From the NCBI GenBank assembly GCA_003219495.1, contig QHOZ01000010.1, positions 1 through 8,180 on the forward strand: a DNA stretch of 8,180 nt, given 5' to 3'. Both the position numbers and the translations under genes were made by a program. The stretch is from Verrucomicrobiota bacterium (lineage in GTDB: Bacteria > Verrucomicrobiota > Verrucomicrobiae > Chthoniobacterales > UBA10450). The notes beneath the pieces were generated by a model. The model was not told where the DNA came from. It made no database searches and worked only from the letters and a program-made list of their open reading frames with translations. Positions within the stretch are counted from its first letter, which is position 1. Each line of letters begins with the position of its first letter. Of the stretch, positions 6,513-8,180 are shown one piece after another.

Positions 6513-7649
6513 CTAATTGATCCCGTACAACGCCATTCCGAAAGCGGCGCCGCCCCACATCGCCAGAAGCAGCCAACGGAACGCCGCGGTTTCCGTTCTC
6601 TTAAATGTATGCAAGAGCGAGACGAAAAAGATCAAAGCAACGGCGCTCAATCCAAAATATTCAAAGAGGTGCGCACTCTGGGAAATGACGCCGCTGGTTA
6701 ATTTGTCGCGAATGGCGCCCAGCACGGGCAGTCCTGCGTCGAGATGCAATTCACGCATCCAAGCCCATTCGTCGTGCCCGATGCCACCGTAAATGGAGTA
6801 GAGCGCCACGCCGCCGGGATTACCCGCAACGATCCAGGTTCGAATCAGCCACGGCAAATACACGAGCGCGCAAGCCACGAGCATAAAGAGCGCGGCCCAA
6901 ACGCGCGGCCGGAAGAAAAGCGCGGAGAAAATGAGCGCGGCCAGAAAGATCCAAAACGTGAGCGCGTGTGAGAGCGCGAGGAGACCGAACCCAGCGCCCG
7001 CCATAATCAACCACTTCAACGGCGTCTCATCGCGATGTTGGGCTTCGATTGCGCGAATGAGGAAATACAACGTGATGTTCAAGAGCAGCAGAATGAGCAT
7101 CTGCGGCAAACCGGAAAGCACGTATTGCCACATTGCGTCGCAAAGCAGGACCAATCCGCACACGAGCAAGGCGAGGCGCTCATCGAACAATCGGCGCGCG
7201 GTGAAAAACAAAACCGCAACCGACGTGAAAAACAGCAAGATCGACATCACCGCGATCGCTTTGTCTCCGGCATAAACAATCGTGCGTGGGTTCATCTTCC
7301 AAAGCGCTTTCACCGGGAGAAGCGCAATCGCGTTGACCAAGGGCGGCAGCGGCGCGTTGTAAGTGTCGCTCCAAATATTCTTCGCGACGTCTTTGCCGTG
7401 CGCCTGCAATTGTCCGACCGCGAGCGGCCGCGCCATTTTCGTCGTCCAGCCTTCGCCGCGTGCAATCGCACGGCCAATTTGCGCCTGGTCCATCCCTTGC
7501 GAAGTGGAGAGACCGCGGAAGTGCCACAGATGATAACCGGCAATGAACAAAATCGCGATGACGACGAGGCCGCGCCGCACCCAGACCGCGAGGCCGCCCG
7601 CTTCCAGCGCGTGCACCGCGCTTTGAATGAATTCTTCGCTACCCGGCAT
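6513..7649 (-). CDS. GT39-like membrane glycosyltransferase, N-terminal part ended by a premature TAG
   Basis: The 378-residue product is a polytopic membrane protein of the GT-C superfamily, which uses polyprenyl-phosphate sugars to glycosylate proteins or lipids on the outer face of the membrane. A first helix (about residues 26-41) is followed by the large extracytoplasmic loop, where GMDQAQIGRAIARGEGWTT holds an acidic residue (D54) at the position of the family's catalytic Asp, and then YNAPLPPLVNA (97-107). About eight further helices follow. The start ATG at 7649 overlaps the regulator's last 11 bases and has GGAG 10 bases upstream. The product ends ...MALYGIN then TAG (6513-6515), although the frame continues for 200 more family-like residues. 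Acceptor and donor are unknown; GT39 membership is judged from topology and motifs only. Confidence 0.7.
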   Translation of the reverse strand: MPGSEEFIQSAVHALEAGGLAVWVRRGLVVIAILFIAGYHLWHFRGLSTSQGMDQAQIGRAIARGEGWTTKMARPLAVGQLQAHGKDVAKNIWSDTYNAPLPPLVNAIALLPVKALWKMNPRTIVYAGDKAIAVMSILLFFTSVAVLFFTARRLFDERLALLVCGLVLLCDAMWQYVLSGLPQMLILLLLNITLYFLIRAIEAQHRDETPLKWLIMAGAGFGLLALSHALTFWIFLAALIFSALFFRPRVWAALFMLVACALVYLPWLIRTWIVAGNPGGVALYSIYGGIGHDEWAWMRELHLDAGLPVLGAIRDKLTSGVISQSAHLFEYFGLSAVALIFFVSLLHTFKRTETAAFRWLLLAMWGGAAFGMALYGIN

Positions 7650-8180
7650 GCGAGTTTTGCTCCGCTCCGGCGGTTGCTTTCTCTTTCTCTGCGTTCATTT
7701 CATTAATTTTGCGATGCAAAGTGCGCCGGCTGATCCCCAGCTTCTTCGCCGCCGCCGTTACATTTCCATTCGAAGTCGCGAGCGCCTGCAAAATCAGTTT
7801 ACGTTGCGTCTCGTGCAGATCGAGCGGACTCGCCTTCTCACCGAAGGCCGCTTTCGCGGAAATCCCGCGCGGCAACGTTGCGCCTGCCGCTTCTCGTAAC
7901 GCCGAAGGTAAATCGCTCGGCGTAATTTTGTTCCGCGTCGCCATGACCACGCCATGCTCGATCGCGGTGCGCAACTCGCGCACGTTCCCCGGCCAATTGT
8001 AAGTGAGCAAAGCGTTCATCGCTTCCGGTGTAAGATCGACAACTTCCTTATTATTTTCTCTCGAGAAGTGACGCAGAAACGCGCGGACTAACAATGGAAT
8101 ATCGTCCTTGCGCCCACGCAATGGAGGCATCGTAATTCGCACCACATTGAGACGAAAATACAAATCGTCGCGAAACGTTC
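7639..8180 (-). CDS. Sigma-54 dependent NtrC-type regulator, C-terminal part (5' end outside window)
   Basis: The frame is open to the right edge, so only the last 179 residues or so are present. They begin with FRDDLYFRLNVVRITMPPLR and GRKDDIPLL, the end of the sigma-54 interacting AAA+ domain. YNWPGNVRELR, its C-terminal signature, follows. After a linker comes a Fis-type helix-turn-helix, RKLILQALATSNGNVTAAAK and KLGISRRTLHRKINEM. These proteins hydrolyse ATP to open promoters held by sigma-54 polymerase and bind upstream enhancer sites. The Walker A, GAFTGA loop and any receiver or sensor domain lie outside the window, so the signal is unknown. Its TAG stop lies inside the start of the glycosyltransferase gene (11-base overlap), so the two are probably cotranscribed. 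Whether it regulates its neighbours cannot be seen. Confidence 0.93.
   Translation of the reverse strand, partial: TFRDDLYFRLNVVRITMPPLRGRKDDIPLLVRAFLRHFSRENNKEVVDLTPEAMNALLTYNWPGNVRELRTAIEHGVVMATRNKITPSDLPSALREAAGATLPRGISAKAAFGEKASPLDLHETQRKLILQALATSNGNVTAAAKKLGISRRTLHRKINEMNAEKEKATAGAEQNSHAG
7660..7663 (-). promoter_or_regulatory. Ribosome binding site of the GT39-like gene
   Basis: On the - strand GGAG lies 10 bases before the ATG at 7649, inside the end of the regulator gene. A second GGAG at 7665-7668 is too far. It supports this start; most other genes here lack a clear Shine-Dalgarno sequence. Confidence 0.4.

Noticed and set aside
6513..6515. TAG as a recoded codon (pyrrolysine or reassigned TAG)
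   Set aside because: At least five other genes in the window end at TAG at family-normal lengths, and no recoding element was recognised.
7035..7706. 223-codon open frame on the + strand
   Set aside because: Antisense to the glycosyltransferase; rich in Arg, Gln and His, as expected for the complement of a membrane protein gene.

Overview
The window looks like a bacterial chromosome segment of moderately high GC, with dense gene packing and GTG as well as ATG starts. Gene content (LemA with TPM-domain proteins, GlmM next to ScpB, large GT-C membrane glycosyltransferases, an NtrC-type regulator) and protein style are compatible with a Verrucomicrobiota-like soil or environmental bacterium. 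That placement is an inference from impression, not a measured phylogeny. No RNA gene, insertion sequence, CRISPR array or origin was recognised, and no stretch over 300 bases lacks a gene.

Layout. The left end (1-911, + strand) holds the C-terminal part of a GT-C type membrane glycosyltransferase, split by an apparent one-base frameshift near 545-565. Everything else (908-8180) is on the - strand and nearly gapless. Read in the direction of transcription, from the right edge leftwards, it contains: the C-terminal end of a sigma-54 dependent NtrC-type regulator (8180-7639, cut by the window edge); a GT39-like membrane glycosyltransferase interrupted by an in-frame TAG (7649-5910); glmM, phosphoglucosamine mutase (5860-4475); scpB, chromosome condensation (4474-3833); an exported class C beta-lactamase-like serine hydrolase (3807-2767); a lemA family gene (2706-2041); a TPM-domain membrane protein with a Gly-rich tail that has lost part of its domain and its frame (2020-1350); and a small soluble TPM-domain protein (1345-908). 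Its stop codon overlaps that of the convergent + strand gene.

How they fit together. GlmM makes glucosamine-1-phosphate for UDP-GlcNAc, and hence for peptidoglycan and other glycans. The two GT-C proteins would glycosylate envelope components from lipid-linked donors, and the serine hydrolase and the LemA/TPM cassette are envelope-located or envelope-associated. ScpB is the exception, a chromosome segregation factor translated directly after GlmM. Gaps between - strand genes are -11, 49, 0, 25, 60, 20 and 4 bases, so one or a few long transcripts are plausible. The only weak promoter-like sequence noticed is before lemA.

The most notable feature is three damaged genes in 8 kb, each with a different lesion: a 1-nt frameshift, a nonsense codon and an internal deletion with frameshift. 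The glmM, scpB, hydrolase, lemA and second TPM genes are intact. Either this is real decay of envelope accessory genes or the assembly is imperfect. No convincing new biological system was found.
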